Shown here: positions 1 to 10,446 of the stretch, piece after piece | Numbering within the stretch: position 1 is the first letter of the stretch | Layout of the letters: each line of letters opens with the position of its first letter | Origin: Takashimella koratensis | Taxonomy: Eukaryota; Basidiomycota; Tremellomycetes; Trichosporonales; Tetragoniomycetaceae | Assembly (NCBI GenBank): GCA_003116875.1 | Contig: BCKT01000006.1 | Coordinates: 1,442,381-1,506,380, forward strand | DNA: 64,000 nt | Direction: 5' to 3' | Notes under the pieces: model-generated | What the model was told of the DNA's origin: nothing | Seen by the model: only the letters and a program-made list of their open reading frames with translations | Databases searched by the model: none | Translations under genes and position numbers: made by a program

Positions 1-1902
1 TTGGCCCTCGCGAACGGGGTGTTCATCACAGGCGCTGTGTTGCAGGCGGTACGTGGCTTTCTCAGGTCTGTTATCACTTTAAGAGGAGCAAACCGAGTTG
101 AATGCAACTTAGGCTTGTCACACGGTGAATACCATGATCATCGGCCGTCTCGTCGTTGGCCTCGGCGTAGGGTTGGCCAGCTGCATAGCCCCGCTATACA
201 TCGGCGAGCTCGCACCGACCCTCCTTCGGGGTAGGCTGGTAACGATCAACGCGGTCGCCGTCACCCTTGGCCAGGTTGTTGCGTACGGTGAGGGCTTGCA
301 GAGTTTTGTCGCGGGCTGTGGGTGGGAGCTGACATTGAGGGGGGCCGAGTAGGGATCGGAGCTGCGTTTGAGCGGGTTCCCGCGGGTTGGAGGTGGATGG
401 TAGGGCTCGGCGCGACGCCTGCGATCATCCAGCTTGTCTCATTCATCTTCCTCCCTGAGAGCCGTGAGTCATATCTACCCCAGACTTAACCTCCTACTGT
501 TCACAGCATCTGTCCCAGGCTGACACGTTCATCCTATCGTCATTTCCCAGCTCGTATTCTCTTGGTACAGCGTAAACACGCCGAGGCAGCCTCCGTCCTC
601 GCACGGATATACCCAAGGGCTAAAGAGAGCGATATCGAACGTAAAGTTGAAGTCATGGATCGTGCAGCTAGACAAGCGGTAGAGATTGAGAAGGGGACTA
701 CCTGGAGTCAACGAGCGGCGAGCTTGGTCTTGATTGGTTGTAATAGGCGAGCACTGAGTGAGTCGGCTTGGCTTTCTTAATGAGCTGGGCTGATTCTGGC
801 GTCTCAGTAATCGCGTGTGGGCTGCAAGCCCTACAACAGCTGTGCGGGTTTAACACGTTGATGTAAGATCTCTTGGCTGTAGGGAAAACAGATTCTGACA
901 GATTGGAAATAGGTACTATTCCGCGACGATCTTTGCCCAACTAGGGTTCAAGAATGCCACAGCGACGGGGATGATTATCGCATTTGTCAACTTTGCATTC
1001 ACCGTCGTCGCTTTGAAAGTAAGTCTAGCTAAGGCGTCCGCTATGTGCCATTTGGACCGCTAATACTGACTATTGTCACCATTGACCAGATTGTTGATCC
1101 AGTTGGTCGTCGACGGACCATGATTTATACTGTCCCAATCATGGTAGTCGCTCTCACCCTCTCTGCCCTCTTCTTCCACTGTACGTCCAATTCACCCGAC
1201 TCTCCCACACTCTCCCTTCTAACGAACTCACACTACCTTATCCCAGATCTCACATTGAAAACCGGCGGGATCCTCATCGACCACGGTGACTACTCTCCCA
1301 CTCTCGCTGCGGGCGTTCTCGTTTCAATGGTTTTGTTCGTCGCTGCCTATGCCACGGGACTAGGGAATATTCCGTGGCAACAGGGCGAGCTGTTCCGACT
1401 CGAAGTGAGAGGATTGGGCACATCCATCTCGACAGCTACGTGTTGGTGGGTTCCCTTATCGATCGCAGGTCAAGTGAGGCTGTCCGATGGCTAACCACCT
1501 TGCAGGTTGGGTAACTTGATCATCTCGTCAACATTCCTTAGCCTCATGAGAGCTGTCTCCCCAGCTGGGGCCTTTGGAATCTATGCTTTCTTCTGCCTAC
1601 TCGGTTGGATATTCTGCTACCTTTTCTACCCCGAGACTTCTGGGTAAGTCTAAAATCCTCAGACACTATTCTCCATCCCTCAAGCACCCTATTCCACAAC
1701 CCTGCAACCCCTTATGTGTCTGTGTCTCGCCTATCTCTTTCGTTACAACAGCCGTCGCCGAAATTGATATTGACAATACCTTCAACTATTTAACAGACTA
1801 TCTTTGGAGCAAGTCTACGAGGTATTCAGCGACGATTTCGGGGTGCGAAAAAGCGAGAGATTGAGAAAGTCCAAATTGGCATTGGCTGCTGCCACCACGT
1901 AA
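1..1902 (+). CDS. MFS inositol/sugar transporter, 3' part (5' end outside window)
   Basis: Plasma-membrane major-facilitator sugar transporter, closest in feel to the fungal myo-inositol (ITR) group. The N-terminus lies before the window. Exons that join in frame: 1-48, 113-287, 353-463, 551-757, 808-862, 913-1018, 1090 onward, then two or three more to TAA at 1900-1902. Joined, they give the family hallmarks in order: [10 protein letters not shown] with PLYIGELAP (after TM3), [18 protein letters not shown], the central Q-rich [16 protein letters not shown] helix, DPVGRRR between later TMs, [20 protein letters not shown], and a C-terminal YPETSG followed by LEQVYEVF. Every junction I followed keeps frame, so the visible part looks intact. 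Substrate is inferred from family resemblance only. A decayed copy of its last two exons lies at 3816-4100. Confidence 0.85.
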
Positions 1903-2010
1903 AATTATATCTTCAACTTGAGGTCACGTAAATACGTAGACGGAGAGAAGGGCAACTGTTCTGTAATGTATCGATGCAGACGCAGCATGATGCTTCTTGC
2001 ACCTATCCAC

Positions 2011-3423
2011 CTATTCGATCACTTCCTCGTCATCCGAAGTCATCGGGTAGTCCTCCGGCTCCTCATTTACGTCCTCTTCTTCGCTTTCCGTGTCAAATTG
2101 TTTACAATCAAAGTGTTCTGGCAGCCCCAGCGAGCAGATCAAGTCGTCCTTGATCTTGAGGCGTAGTCCTTCGTTGCTATAACCTGTCAGTCGAGTCTGG
2201 CGGATAATAAATGGGTGAAATCCAGAATAGACGGCAGCGATAATCCTTTTCCACAAATAGTCGTCGTTGACTTTGGTCCGCGTGAAACCAGGAAGAACAA
2301 CACGCACGTTGGACTGGACGTAAAATATCATAGCACCCCCCCCCCCCCCCAGTTGTCAGCGCAACAGCATCGTCTAGTTCGAAGAGGTTGATGCACAACG
2401 GTACTGTACACTCACCAAAACCATACGGTTTTTCCAGTCATTGAAGCGGTCAAACGCATTTTCGACTGGAGGATGAACGCATGCTTCTTCCAATCGTGCG
2501 TTGTTCCGTCCATATAAGTATGGATAGTGAGGATACTTTGCCATCGCCCGCGCCGAAAAGGTCGTTCGATTGTAGTCGAAGAAAAGCCTTTTGTCCGCGG
2601 AATACATATCAGCGGACAAAGCGTTGCAGCAGTTCAGGTTCGTTCACTTACCCTTTGCCTTCAGATTTCTGGGCCGTCTGACGCAACAATTCCCTCCCCG
2701 CGACCATTGACTCCGTTTTGAAAGACGGTCCAGCGAGGATATCTGACGACTGACCGAGAAGTTGAAAATACATTTGCACGTCCAGAGGATAGCTTTTGAA
2801 ACCTTAATCAGCCCGACGACATATAGTAGGTCTCTCGAGAGAATGGAGAGGAGTAGAGGAGGAAGGGTCTTACTCGTGAATGCTTCCTTCGGCGTACAAG
2901 TCAATCAGGAAGGCCTTGGGTTCCGTCGGTATCGGTTCGTCCATGAACAACATGGGTCGGTGAGAAGTGGATCTGAGGTCTATTAGCCCTTTGTACATGG
3001 CAAAACACATAGGCTGGGAAAGGAGAATCTCACGGCACAGGGTGGTTCACCGAATGGTCGATGTGCAGCTCGGCGCGTGAGGTTTGGTCGTTTCTAGACG
3101 ACCACAATGGCCACGATGACGGCTCGATGTGCCTTGAGCGTTTATGGACGAGTGCATCCATAGGTGGCACGGCGTGAGTGACGCTTGTCGATGAATCACT
3201 GATCACATGTTAGTGAAAATTACGTGGACTCGAGAGACCTGCATGGGGGAAGAAAGGAAAAGAGAGCTCACGACCTATAGTCGGAGGGTTCGTCGATCAA
3301 CTCTCCAGCGAGTGTGGAAGCTTGGCTAGGAGATGGAGACGAAGGCTGCTGAACCTTCTCCTCCTCCTCCTGCCCAATCATGGTTGATCTCAACAGGTCC
3401 ACGTAATCGTAATGCGAAGTCAT
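2011..3423 (-). CDS. uncharacterised protein, family X copy 1
   Basis: I do not recognise the family. Six exons join in frame on the minus strand: 3423-3272, 3198-3034, 2972-2874, 2792-2652, 2587-2416 and 2313-2011, giving 343 residues with stop TAG. The body carries LFMDEPIPTEPKAFLIDLYA, a segment ending YFQLLGQS, then LFFDYNRTTFSARA, YPHYPYLYG and SNVRVVLPGF. The tail is very acidic (ESEEEDVNEEPEDYPMTSDD). There is no signal peptide or membrane segment. Reality of the gene rests on the paralogue at 5846-6972, which keeps the same exon 4 length (141 nt), the same splice positions and most of these motifs. Intron 5 contains a run of 15 C (G on the coding strand). Function unknown; the acidic tail and lack of transport signals suggest an intracellular protein. 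Confidence 0.75.
2336..2350. repeat. 15-base poly(C) run in intron 5 of family X copy 1
   Basis: Uninterrupted C run on the plus strand. It reads as poly(G) in the transcript and lies between the branch-site region and the acceptor of the intron. Confidence 0.95.
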
Positions 3424-3815
3424 GGTGTCTCAGTTCTGTGTGCAAGGATGATTGGTGGAGGAATGCCCAATGTGAAGAGTACAGAGTGGTGCGAAACCGA
3501 GAGAGAGCTTAAATAATGATAAAAGCTCAGTGCATGGATTCAAGGTTGTCTGTCAATCTGAATCGAGTCGAAATGACGCGGATGGAATTAAGTAGAGTTT
3601 CGCAGGGATTCTGCCTGTGTTACAGAGGCAAGATCAGCAAGGAAAAAATACATCTCGCTAAGCCCCATCATACTATCTAACTACCCTAGACACCCCCCAA
3701 TTCCAATAGCCTCATGCTGGTGAATACAATAGCTCTCTGAACCGTCATCAACGTGGAGACATTCCCCGGTTATTTTTCTGCTGTCGACCTATTGAACTTT
3801 GTCAAACCTTCTTAG
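3424..3815. other. spacer upstream of family X copy 1
   Basis: About 390 bases between the start of the minus-strand family X gene and the transporter remnant. I see no convincing coding exon. It presumably holds the family X promoter and decayed sequence. Confidence 0.5.
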
Positions 3816-4100
3816 GGTTCGGTAACCATTTCATCTTCCTTAGCCTCGTGCGAGCTCTCTCTCCAGCTGGCGCATTTGGTGTATACGCTTTTTGCCGCCT
3901 TTTCGGTTGGTTTTTCTTCTACCTTCTCTACCCCGAAATATCTGGGTGAGCCCCCGCGAGCCTCTTTTGGCAATCGCACTTCTTTCTAACGCTGTGGTCA
4001 CAATCTTCTGTATAGACTGACTTTTCAACATGTGTACGAGGTGTTCAAGGATGACTTTGGGGTTCGAAAAAGCGAGAGTATGCGACAGACCGCAAAGTCC
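3816..4100 (+). pseudogene. remnant of MFS transporter 3' end
   Basis: Two exon-like pieces match the last two exons of the transporter at the window start. The first reads LSLVRALSPAGAFGVYAF...YPEISG and ends at a good donor near 3945. The second, after an acceptor near 4016, reads [17 protein letters not shown], against [17 protein letters not shown] in the full gene. Upstream transmembrane exons are missing, five residues of the first piece are lost relative to the full copy, and the C-terminus diverges after the shared motif. With family X genes beside both copies, it looks like the edge of an old segmental duplication. Confidence 0.8.
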
Positions 4101-4293
4101 TGTTCGTCAAACAAAGTTGGTGTACAGGGTCATTGTCCCGATTTGGTCAACAGCAGAAACCTTCTTCACCACTCGGTGGCAGAGATTTCTCATGAATTAC
4201 AAACGAATCTTCACGAGATGCACGTCTTGACCTTCAAAGTATCCTACTAAACACGTAGACTTGCTTTTACAAACACATACCATCCACAGAACA

Positions 4294-5721
4294 ATGACGT
4301 CAAACTACAAAAACGAGTTACAACAGCGACGCCCAGCTGTCATACGCCATGATCAATTAGGCGTGAGCAAGCTCCTGGAGCATCGCGGCAATCCTCCAAG
4401 CAGCACCTCAACTCGTCGGCGTATATTGCTGCTCTCTGCAGACATGTGGAAAGAGTATAGAACTTATTTGGGCTGCACATATCTGAACTCATCAACACCG
4501 ACGCAGCAAGCGTCGAAACGAGAGTCAGAACCAGAGGCAGCCCTCCCGCCGACGCCACCCTTCCTTGCGATAAGTAACACTGAAGTGGACATCTTAGAGC
4601 ACTGGACACACCAGGAAGCCAGGCATATTCGCGAAAGGTCAGCCTCCGCCTTAACGCTTATCAATGGTCTCGTCACAGGAGGCGCAAACCCAAGAGCCAG
4701 TAGCCTTTACAAGGGTATCGCCGTCGAATGGGGGATAGTAGAAAAGCGAACTGAGGTGAATTTCGCCCAAGAAGTTTTGGTGGATATACTAACGCTTTCG
4801 ATGAAGGAACACGACCTCGTCAGCCCTACCGATCTCCTGGACGATCCAGCAGGGAGAGTGCTGCGTTGTCATCAGCTGCTCAAGCTGGCAGGGACGATTC
4901 AGAGACGATATCCCGCTGATGACGTCTCCATAGTCTTGTATGAGAACACCACGTTGCTTCCGTCGCAGATAGAAGAAGCGACAGCTGATAGCAGCTTGGG
5001 CATGAGTGCTTTGGACATAAAAGTTGAGATGGTCCAAAGTTGGCAGCAGTTCACACGCATCGCCGTGTTGTCGTCGAAAGCACCCCAAGGCAAAGCCCCG
5101 ACTCTTCTCACGTTCGACGTGGGGAATGTACAGACTGGAAGTTCTTTCGCAGCCTCTGGCCTCTCTCCCGACACGAACGCGTTCAACAAAGTAGAACGTA
5201 ACCGGGCAAAGGATGATGAGACGAAGGGTAAAGGAGGGAAAGCCGGTGAACCCCTCATCTTAGACCACTACCTGACCGCCATGAACGAAATTCGCTCTCG
5301 CCATCCTTCCGCAGGTCTCAAGCTGGTGATCATGAACGAAGTCCGCCGAGAGCTTCAAAAAGGAATTGAAGAGAAGCCCCAGATCTTGTCCCGAAGGGCG
5401 ACGGATTTAATCGAGGACGCATTGGCTAATCGAAATTACTCTTTCACTTTCGGGAAAGCGGTGGAAATAGAGAAGGGGGGCTATTCGAGTAGAATCACTG
5501 GTGATCCTGCAATCAGACTCCAGCAACGCGAGCTTCTCCAGCAGCAAGGAGTGAAGACTGTGTTCTTAACAGGGGACCGAGCTTTCGGGCTGAAACAGCT
5601 CATGAGCGGAAACAGAGTCTTGTTGGTTGGAACGGAGGCATTTGGTTCTTGGTCGGTAGCAAAAGATGTAGAGACGGCGAAAGGACAGCTAGAGCTGGCT
5701 TTTAAGTTGCCAATTGTGTGA
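4294..5721 (+). CDS. uncharacterised single-exon protein with PIN-like C-terminal half
   Basis: A 475-residue intronless reading frame, unusual among its intron-rich neighbours. The ATG at 4294 is the first in-frame methionine after a TATA-less leader. I do not recognise the full-length protein. The second half has the spacing of acidic residues typical of PIN/NYN-type nuclease folds: Asp275 in LLTFDVGN, Glu349 in MNEVRREL, Asp404 in TGDPAIRLQQ and Asp428 in VFLTGDRAFGLKQ, the last in a hydrophobic strand as in PIN domains. This is a pattern reading, not a database match, so RNase activity is only a hypothesis. The N-terminal half is polar with no signal peptide. The gene sits between a transporter remnant and family X copy 2, inside the duplicated block. 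Confidence 0.75.
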   Translation: MTSNYKNELQQRRPAVIRHDQLGVSKLLEHRGNPPSSTSTRRRILLLSADMWKEYRTYLGCTYLNSSTPTQQASKRESEPEAALPPTPPFLAISNTEVDILEHWTHQEARHIRERSASALTLINGLVTGGANPRASSLYKGIAVEWGIVEKRTEVNFAQEVLVDILTLSMKEHDLVSPTDLLDDPAGRVLRCHQLLKLAGTIQRRYPADDVSIVLYENTTLLPSQIEEATADSSLGMSALDIKVEMVQSWQQFTRIAVLSSKAPQGKAPTLLTFDVGNVQTGSSFAASGLSPDTNAFNKVERNRAKDDETKGKGGKAGEPLILDHYLTAMNEIRSRHPSAGLKLVIMNEVRRELQKGIEEKPQILSRRATDLIEDALANRNYSFTFGKAVEIEKGGYSSRITGDPAIRLQQRELLQQQGVKTVFLTGDRAFGLKQLMSGNRVLLVGTEAFGSWSVAKDVETAKGQLELAFKLPIV

Positions 5722-5845
5722 GAGGAGTGACCTTAGACGGGAATGCGAGGTGTGCTCTCAGCTGTCGCTTTGATCCAACATACATTTCGACCTCACAATC
5801 TTTACTTATGACAACTCATGATGAACAAAGCAGAAACCACATAGT

Positions 5846-6972
5846 TTACTCAACCTCTTCTTCGTCTTCCGAAGTCATCGGATAGTCCCAAAGCTCTTCA
5901 GGCTCACTCTCAATCTCAAAAGTATAGTACGTAAAGTGCTCTGGCAGACCAAGCTGCTCCTTGAGAGTGTCGTCGATCATCATACACAACCCCTCGTCGC
6001 TGAGGACGGATTCTCGACGTCGACGTGCTGAGAACGGGTGATCGCCAGCATAAAGAAATTGAATGATTCGATGCCACAGCTCCTCGTCATTGGTCTTGGT
6101 TTTGACAAAACTAGGTAGAACGACACGTACATTCGACTGCTCGTCAAAGTCCAATCGTCATTCGTCAATGACGACCGACAGTTTTGCATTCCCTTAGAAC
6201 CGAGTCAAATCCATCACCCAAATGCTTACCAATATCATGCCACTTCTCCTCTCTCTCAATGAGGTACGATCACACGCTTCTTCCAGTCGTTCTTGTGTCA
6301 ACCTATACAAGTATGGATAATGGGGGTACTTTTCTAGCGCCCGAGCTCGGAATTTTGTTTGATGGTAGTCGAAGAACAACCTGGATGTTGAAGACAAGAA
6401 GCCGAATTAGCAGATACAGGCTACAGGCGGGTGCTGAAACGCCGACTCACCCTTTTCCTTCACAAGTTTCAGCTGTCTGGCGCAGCATTTCTCTTCCAGC
6501 GAGCATCGCCTCTGTTTTGGAGTCTGGCCCAGCAGGGATATTCAATGACTGACCGAGGAGTTGAAAGTATACTTGCACATCTGGAGGGTAACTTGAAAGC
6601 CCTGATTAGCCCGAGGTCACATGTTAGATTTCTAGTGATTGAGGAAGTGAGTCTCACTCGTGAATGCTGCCTGGGGCGTACAAGTCGATGAGGAAAGCAT
6701 TGGACTCCTTCGGCATCGGCTCGTCCATGAATAGCATGGATCCCGTAACGCTGTGCTTGGTGAGCAGCTTGGTCGAATATTTGCAGGTGAAGACTCAAGG
6801 AAGTTGGGAGAGGGACGTGGAGCAATGGCTTGCTTGCTTACGGCAATGGACTGTCGATCGACTCCTCGGGTGGAGTCGAGACTTGATAGGGCGACGGAGG
6901 CGAAAGCTCCAGCTCGGGCTCAGGCTCCTCGTACCTCGCTCGTTTGTGTCGGTGCTCGACGAGCAAAGTCAT
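5846..6972 (-). CDS. uncharacterised protein, family X copy 2 (shortened)
   Basis: Paralogue of the gene at 2011-3423. Matching exons are 6591-6451 (141 nt, identical length), 6380-6230 and 6139-5846, with stop TAA and the same acidic end (DYPMTSEDEEEVE). An exon ending at 6658 carries SMLFMDEPMPKESNAFLIDL. A probable first exon runs from ATG at 6972 to a donor at 6841 and encodes a Pro/Glu/Ser-rich start. There is no room for an equivalent of copy 1 exon 2 (165 nt), and I could not find an in-frame acceptor joining exon 1 to the next exon. The 5' end may be misplaced or the copy may be decaying. Otherwise the conserved half is open and well preserved. Confidence 0.65.
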
Positions 6973-7326
6973 TGTCTTGTGTGGATTGATTTCAACGACG
7001 TTGGGATGGATGATGGGTTTCGCAAGAGTGTAGAAAGTGAAAGAGTCAGTGAAGAGTTGAGCGAGACTAAATAAGAAATGTTCAACTTGGGTGGCGACTC
7101 TACGATTCATGCCGAGTCGAAATATCACGTCGCTTCACGGCAAACAAAGTTGCATCCGTGGAATTTTCGGTTACAATTGAGGCCGAGACCAAAAACCAAA
7201 ACCCGAGCACCTTGAACTGAATGCATCAGCGCCATGAGAGCAAGGGATGACAACTGTACATCTCAATGAGACTCATGATCCCATACCATCTGACTACACT
7301 AGCCATTCCGCACCTGCCCCCTTTGT
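6973..7326. other. spacer between family X copy 2 and SF3A1
   Basis: Contains the upstream region of the minus-strand family X copy and the 3' flank of SF3A1. I see nothing coding. Confidence 0.5.
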
Positions 7327-10020
7327 CTACTTCTTCCTAATCGACATGACGACCACGTCCCCCTCATCGAGATTGACGCTGGCGAGCGAGCTCGCATTAT
7401 TCATGACTTTCCCCATATAGTCGATCCTGATCCTCGACACTGGTAGATCTGCATCCACGATCCTCTTGATACGTTCACGGAGTGTTGAGAATGGCATGTT
7501 GACGTGCAATTCGGGTACACTGATGATTGAACCATCAAGTTTCCAGTCGGGTCGTTCGGGCATAGCCGGGAGTTGGACGGAAAGGGTGATAGGTTCTGGG
7601 TGCAAGGACATCCAGTCGACTTCAGAGTAAAGTTGGCCAGTGGGGAGTTTGTCGACGCGAGCGCGCTTGAAGGTGGGCGCGGAGGTGGGGGTGTGGGAAG
7701 GGGCGCGAGGTGCGGTGGCGGCGCGGGAATCGTCGCCCGTGTCTTCGGGACCACGGGAGCGGGTCGTGCCGGCAAGAGCAGCGGCGCGGGCCGGGTGCAT
7801 TGAGGGGCCAGACGCCGGGCCGGTGGGTGCGGGAGGCAGAGGGGAAGCGGAACCAGCTGGTGGTGGGGTAGGAGACGCGGATCCGGTTGCACCGCCTGCT
7901 ACGAGGTGAGGGGGGAGGGGGAGGGAAGGGTGGGAAGGGAGTGAGCTGCCAGGGCCAGTGGGAGCGGCCGAGATGGACGCGCCAGTGAAGGCGGTGTGAC
8001 CGCCTGGTGTAGGAAGGCCAGCGGCGAGAGGCGGTGGCAGCTTTGACTGATTCGCGACGACGCCTGGACCAGCCTGCGGTCCGACGGTATTGACCGGCGT
8101 GTCTCTGTAAAAGGTCAGCACGAGTCTTCAAGTCAATCAGGTTTTGATGTAGAAAAAGACAGTCAGCAGAAAGTACTCACGTAACACCCAGTCTTTCGTG
8201 GAGTTTTCGAATCTGATCCTCTGCGCTGAACTTTGTCTGGAACGTTTGTTCCACTTTTGTCGCTGTATTCGTGTGCCCATCCCAAATAATCTTCTCTCTC
8301 TCCTTTCTCTTCTGTTTCTCCTCATCCTCTCTACGCCTTCGCTCGGCTTCGTCAATTTCGTCTCCGAACAAATCGGTACGCGCAGCTGCCAGGCCTCGGA
8401 GAGAGGCAGTGATATCTGCGCCTGTCTGGAGTTGGAGGTGTTGTGCTCGTCTTGCGTCGAGCGTGTTCTTCTGCTCTTTCCATTTCGGGTCGAGGAGCTC
8501 GATTCGCATGTGCTCGGAGAGCTCGTTCTCGGGGATGGATTGACCACAGTATGGGCACTTGGCAGTAGCCACATTGCCGCCGCGTTGGATGCCTGAGCGG
8601 GGTCAGCGTTGAGTGGGTGGGGAGCATAAGATGGAGAAGAGAATCACAGAGCTTTGGACGGGAAACGAAAGTCTTACTCACCCTTTGGAACATAATCCTT
8701 CCTGATCTTGAGACCTTTCGACTCGAGCGCCGCTCGCTGGATATCCCGAGCACGAGCCTGTTCCTGCTCCGCCTTGATACGCTGCAACCTTGCCTCTTCG
8801 TCCTCCTCATCCTCCTCCTCCTCGATCTCCATCTCCTCCACCTGAGCCGCGGCCGCTCCACTGCTTACACCTCCAACTGGCCCTGCGCCCGTCTCCTCCA
8901 TCACCATCGACGCCATACGCTTCTCGGCCATACTCATCGTCCGCAGCTTGTCGACCGTCGTTGGCGGCGGGAGGTTGAGGTCCACATCAGACTGGGTGAA
9001 CTCGATCGTCTCGACAGTGACGAAATCTTGCCAATCGATTTGTGCAAACGCCTCCGCTTCCTCATCACGCTCCTTGGCACGCTGGTCCTCACGCCGCCGA
9101 CGTCCACGCTCCCACTGCGCTCGGTTCCGGGCCTCATCGAGCGTCTTCCACTTGATCAAGGGATCAGACGACTCTTTGATAAGCCCCTCGATCAAACCAG
9201 GTGGGGGCTGCAGGATCTTCTGATAGGACTCGACCATGCGGTTGTAGTAGCCGTAAAGCGAGTGAGTGGGACGGAGAAAGTCAAATTGGTAGTTGCGACC
9301 CTCGCGAACGGACAAGGAGGAGAGGAACGAGCGACCTCTCCGTGCGTGGAACAGAGCGGTCAATCGGAGAATGTCCCTGGTGTTGTCAGCTCTAGATATA
9401 CAAACGTTGCGGGGATGAGTAGAAAGATAGCTAGGCGCATAATTATCCTTTGCCACCATAATCACAATTCCACTCACAGGTCCATGGCAGTAACACCTGG
9501 CAAGTCCACCTTGAACTCCCAGTCCTTGGGCTCAAACGCCCCGCCCTCCTCCTCTTTCCCTTGATCAGCAGCCGTCGGTACCGCTCCTGGCGCTGGTGAC
9601 GCCTCGGCCGTCTTGATACCCAACAAGACATCCTGCGCGTCCTCCTTCATCCGCGCAATCTGCCATCGATAGTACCGACTGTATGGGTCGTCATCGTTAA
9701 GGAAAGCGAATCGGGGGTCAGACTTTTGAGCTTCTCGGATCTTGTCTTCAAAGATGGATGGAGTGGAGGATTTAGACGTGTGCGATGCGGTCTTGTCGAT
9801 GATTTCTGGGACTGTCAGCAAGGAGAAGAGGGACAAGCTTGATTTGTTAGTTGTACTCACTTCTAATTTCTGTTGGTGGATAGATTACGCCGACTTTTAA
9901 GCTGTCACTGGGTCTTGGGGGTTCTTGACTCCCGCTGCCGCTGGCCCCGTTCGCGTCCTGCCTGAGCTCATCCTCTCCCGCGTACGAATTGACTGGTTTG
10001 GGGAGGTTGAGGGTGGCCAT
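7327..10020 (-). CDS. SF3A1: splicing factor 3a subunit 1 (Prp21/SF3A1)
   Basis: Component of the SF3a complex of the U2 snRNP, needed for branch-site recognition in the nucleus. Start ATG at 10020. Exon 1 is 10020-9861, exon 2 is 9805-9478, and later exons run to a stop at 7327. Domain order fits the family: VGVIYPPTEIRKIIDKTA then FAFLNDDDPYSRYYRW (first SURP), LTALFHARRGRSFLSSL with LYGYYNRMVESYQKIL (second SURP), a charged middle with VDLNLPPP, a CPYCGQSIP zinc-like motif, IIWDGHTNT, a Pro/Ala/Ser-rich linker, and a C-terminal ubiquitin-like domain ending GDVVVMSIRKK. The long antisense frames over it are composition shadows. The gene shares a promoter region with the divergent GBD/FH3 gene. 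Confidence 0.95.
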
Positions 10021-10446
10021 GGTGGATGGTGTGGTGGTGGATGAGGATGAGGATGACAGTGGAACGGTCTAAAGTAAAGTCGACGAGGACAGGCCAAGTG
10101 ACCGGCGTTAAGGGCGGGTGTGGCACTTTGCCACGTGGCAGCGGTAACCGCGATTGATTTTCCAGGGTGAGGGGATTTGTTTATGTCCAGCCATCTGAGA
10201 ATCACCACAAGTCACCGCCTCGGCAGAGGGTAGAGGGTAGAGGGTAGAGGGTAGAGGGTAGAGAGCAGACACAGGACAACAAACCACAGGACAGGACAGG
10301 ACAGTAGCAGCGCAGCATGACCAAGTATTGTACAGTACACTGTCAACGTCGATAGTTGAACTGTGATTGTTTCACTCGTCTGATCATTGCTCATTGATTG
10401 TCTATCCATTCCCTTGCGTGGTTGAGTGACCCATCTACTATCAACC
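10021..10446. promoter_or_regulatory. divergent intergenic region SF3A1 / GBD-FH3 gene
   Basis: A 426-base bidirectional promoter region. It holds five to six head-to-tail AGAGGGT-type units at about 10225-10264, followed by short CAGGA repeats, and a CACGTGG element near 10130. No coding exon seen. Confidence 0.6.

Noticed and set aside
2644..2904. Alternative splicing with a non-canonical AG-AG intron in family X
   Set aside because: A first reading of exon 3-4 seemed to need it, but the acceptor at 2793-2794 (and 6592-6593 in copy 2) gives an ordinary GT-AG intron in frame in both copies.
8617..9564. 315-residue plus-strand open frame opposite SF3A1
   Set aside because: Antisense to clear SURP-domain exons and crosses SF3A1 introns; no recognisable domain.
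10225..10264. TAGAGGG repeats as interstitial telomere sequence
   Set aside because: The unit differs from the fungal TTAGGG repeat and the stretch is short; it sits in a divergent promoter.
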